A stretch of DNA of 64,000 bases, from assembly GCF_007992175.1 (NCBI RefSeq), contig NZ_BJZT01000008.1, positions 62,001 through 126,000 on the forward strand, in the 5' to 3' direction. Shown in pieces: positions 61,883 through 64,000 of the stretch. The notes beneath the pieces are model-generated. The model did not search any database. It worked only from the letters and a program-made list of their open reading frames with translations, and was not told the origin of the DNA. The translations under genes were made by a program, and so were the position numbers. The stretch is from Methylobacterium haplocladii (lineage in GTDB: Bacteria > Pseudomonadota > Alphaproteobacteria > Rhizobiales > Beijerinckiaceae). Numbering within the stretch: position 1 is the first letter of the stretch; each line of letters starts with the position of its first letter.

Positions 61883-64000
61883 ATGCCGGACCAGGATCTC
61901 GGAGCCGATCACCGTCGACAGAAGCGCGTGACGCCCGCGGAATCCGAGCGCGCTCCGGCCGCGACGAAGGGGGACTCGAAGGTGTTGAACGAGGCTCAGG
62001 CCGGTCACGAACCGATTGGCGGAGCGGACGCCTCCGCGTCGCTCTCCGCAAAGTTCGCGAAGGACTCCGCGGCGACGCGGGCGCTCGCCAAGGAGAAGCT
62101 GTTCAACGGCGATTCCGTCGTCGAGCTGCGCGAGGCGATCCGGGCAAAGCTTGTCTATGCGCTCGGTAAGACACCCGAGAGCGCCCGCGATCGCGACTGG
62201 TTCGCCGCGACCGCGCTGGCGCTGCGCGACCGTGTGATCGACGCCTGCCATGAGGGCACCGGCGGCAAGGTGCCGGAGAAGCGCGTCTACTACCTCTCCC
62301 TTGAGTTCCTGATCGGCCGGCTCTTGTCGGACGCGATGAACAACCTGCGCCTCGTCGAGACAACCAAGTTGGCGCTCAAGGATCTCGGGGTCCAACTCAG
62401 CGAGGTCGAGGAGGCCGAACCCGACGCGGCCTTGGGCAATGGCGGCCTCGGCCGTCTCGCCGCCTGCTTCATGGAGAGCATGGCGAGCCTGTCGATCCCC
62501 GCGATCGGCTACGGCATCCGCTACGATCACGGCATCTTCCGCCAGTCGATGGAAGACGGCTGGCAGCGCGAGGCACCGGAGACCTGGCTCGAAGAGGGCA
62601 ACCCCTGGGAATTCCCGCGGCCAGAATCGACCTACCGGATCGGCTTCGGCGGCCATGTCACCATGTCGGCCAACGGCGACCAGATCCGGCGCCATTGGCA
62701 CCCGGCCGAGACCGTCAACGCGGTCGCTTACGATATTCCGGTCGTCGGTTGGCGGGGCAAGCACGTCAACCAGCTCCGCCTTTGGAAGGCCGAGGCCGAC
62801 GCGCCGGTCGAACTCGCCCGCTTCAACGGCGGCGACCATGTCGGCGCGGTGGCCGGGCGTGCGCGCGCCGAGTCGATCTCGCGGGTGCTCTATCCGAGCG
62901 ACTCCTCGGCCGAGGGCCAGGAACTGCGGCTGCGGCAGGAGTATTTCTTCACCTCGGCCTCGCTGCAGGACCTCGTGCGGCGGCACCTGAACGAGCGCGG
63001 CGACCTGCGCTCGCTGCCGGACCACGCTGCGATCCAGCTCAACGACACCCACCCCGCCATCGCCGTACCGGAACTGATGCGCATCCTCATGGAGGAGCAC
63101 GACTTCTCCTACGAGGATGCCTGGCACATCACGACGAACACGCTCGGCTACACCAACCACACCCTGCTGCCCGAGGCGCTGGAGACGTGGCCGGTCGATC
63201 TGATGGAACGGCTGCTGCCGCGCCACATGCAGATCATCTACCTGATCAACTGGACCCATCTCGAAGAGCAGGCGCGACAGGGCAAGAGCGATTCCGCCCA
63301 CGTCGCCGCCGTCTCGCTCATCGACGAGTCGCACGGCAAGCGCGTGCGGATGGGACACCTTGCCTTCCACGGCTCGCGCCGCGTCAACGGGGTCTCGGCG
63401 CTGCATAGCGAGCTTCTGAAGACGACGGTCTTCAAGCCGATGCATGAGCTCGAGCCCGACAAGATCCTGAACAAGACCAATGGCATCACCTTCCGCCGCT
63501 GGCTGCACAACGCCAATCCCGAGCTGACGGCGCTCGCCGTCGAGACGGTCGGAGAGGAGGTCCTCGACGATCCCGAACTGCTCACCGGACTTGCCGACCA
63601 CGCCGACGACCCGGATTTCCGCAAACGCTATGCGGCCGTGCGGCGTGTGCGGAAGCGTAAGCTCGCTCAGGTCATCGTCGAGCGTACCGGCATCTCGGTC
63701 GATCCGTCGGCCCTGTTCGACGTGCAGATCAAGCGGATTCACGAGTACAAGCGCCAGCTCTTGAACCTGATCGAGACGGTCGCGCTGTATCAGGCGATCA
63801 AGGAGGCCCCGCACAAGGATTGGACCCCACGGGTCAAGATCTTCGGGGGCAAGGCGGCGCCGAGCTACGTACAGGCCAAGCTGATCATCAAGCTGGCCAA
63901 CGACATCGCCCGGACCATCAACGACGACGCGGACGTCGCCGGACGGCTCAAGCTCGTCTTTCTGCCGAACTACTCGGTGAGCCTCGCCGAGGCGATCATC
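61883..64000 (+). CDS. glgP: Glycogen phosphorylase, 3' end beyond window
   Basis: 706 codons are open to the window end. An N-terminal extension of about 65 polar residues precedes the domain. Family segments: YYLSLEFLIGRLLSDAMNNL, LGNGGLGRLAACFMES, NDTHPAIAVPELMR, KTNGITFRRWL, VQIKRIHEYKRQLLN and KIFGGKAAPSY. It releases glucose-1-phosphate from alpha-1,4 chains with pyridoxal phosphate; the PLP-lysine motif lies past the window edge. The ATG at 61883 has only a weak GGA upstream. It is divergent from the alpha-glucosidase across 292 nt. Confidence 0.95.
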   Translation, partial: MPDQDLGADHRRQKRVTPAESERAPAATKGDSKVLNEAQAGHEPIGGADASASLSAKFAKDSAATRALAKEKLFNGDSVVELREAIRAKLVYALGKTPESARDRDWFAATALALRDRVIDACHEGTGGKVPEKRVYYLSLEFLIGRLLSDAMNNLRLVETTKLALKDLGVQLSEVEEAEPDAALGNGGLGRLAACFMESMASLSIPAIGYGIRYDHGIFRQSMEDGWQREAPETWLEEGNPWEFPRPESTYRIGFGGHVTMSANGDQIRRHWHPAETVNAVAYDIPVVGWRGKHVNQLRLWKAEADAPVELARFNGGDHVGAVAGRARAESISRVLYPSDSSAEGQELRLRQEYFFTSASLQDLVRRHLNERGDLRSLPDHAAIQLNDTHPAIAVPELMRILMEEHDFSYEDAWHITTNTLGYTNHTLLPEALETWPVDLMERLLPRHMQIIYLINWTHLEEQARQGKSDSAHVAAVSLIDESHGKRVRMGHLAFHGSRRVNGVSALHSELLKTTVFKPMHELEPDKILNKTNGITFRRWLHNANPELTALAVETVGEEVLDDPELLTGLADHADDPDFRKRYAAVRRVRKRKLAQVIVERTGISVDPSALFDVQIKRIHEYKRQLLNLIETVALYQAIKEAPHKDWTPRVKIFGGKAAPSYVQAKLIIKLANDIARTINDDADVAGRLKLVFLPNYSVSLAEAII

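Overview
The window looks like a chromosomal segment of a high-GC alphaproteobacterium of the Hyphomicrobiales, most likely Methylobacterium/Methylorubrum or a close relative. This is an inference from codon usage, from the many small secreted proteins typical of that group, from DUF6481/DUF2852/BTLCP-type proteins, and from the fused glucan enzymes. No rRNA is present; there is one tRNA (tRNA-Gln, anticodon TTG). No phage, integrase, transposase or CRISPR array was seen.

Layout. 0-2.7 kb: small secreted proteins, including two tandem four-cysteine paralogues, and a peptide-deformylase-like protein that has lost key metal ligands. 2.7-9.1 kb: tamA-tamB, coupled by a TGATG overlap. 9.5-10.7 kb: a cold-shock protein, a coiled-coil DUF6481 protein and a metallothionein. 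10.7-14 kb: a ZnuD-like TonB receptor and a mercaptopyruvate sulfurtransferase. 14.3-17.1 kb: a flippase coupled to a GNAT/BioF2-like acyltransferase. 17.6-25.6 kb: a mixed housekeeping stretch (RhlE helicase, TerB-like protein, DHA2 MFS pump, FkbM methyltransferase, release factor 3, an SDR). 25.7-34.2 kb: tRNA-Gln, a BTLCP transglutaminase-like protein, an S8 protease-ECF sigma-anti-sigma module, small secreted proteins, a 5'-truncated lipoprotein remnant, a thioesterase, an esterase and a lytic transglycosylase. 34.3-40.4 kb: a YejF-type double ATPase, phosphopentomutase, a CobW/COG0523 GTPase with a Cys-containing partner gene, a TetR regulator and a DUF2852 protein.

40.5-64 kb is the dominant feature, a large alpha-glucan/trehalose cluster. 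The + strand carries treZ, a malQ-treY fusion, a GH13-glgE fusion, a treS-maltokinase fusion and glgB. After an AT-rich island holding an M6-type metalloprotease come glgA and a GH13 alpha-glucosidase on the - strand, then glgP on the + strand, cut by the window end. The expected logic is as follows. TreS-Mak turns trehalose into maltose-1-phosphate, and GlgE polymerises it. GlgB branches the chains. TreY/TreZ release trehalose from chain ends, while MalQ and GlgP remodel and degrade. GlgA provides the classical ADP-glucose route. No glgC (ADP-glucose supply) or glgX (debranching) lies in the window.

The most interesting observations are: a 16-bp operator-like palindrome shared (14 of 16 positions) by the ZnuD-like receptor and the CobW gene, suggesting a Zur-type zinc regulon; an anti-sigma factor whose outer domain resembles a subtilisin propeptide, beside an S8 protease and its sigma factor; the degenerate deformylase; the AT-rich protease island inside the glycogen cluster; and a GlgE whose extra N-terminal GH13 domain keeps a full catalytic triad.
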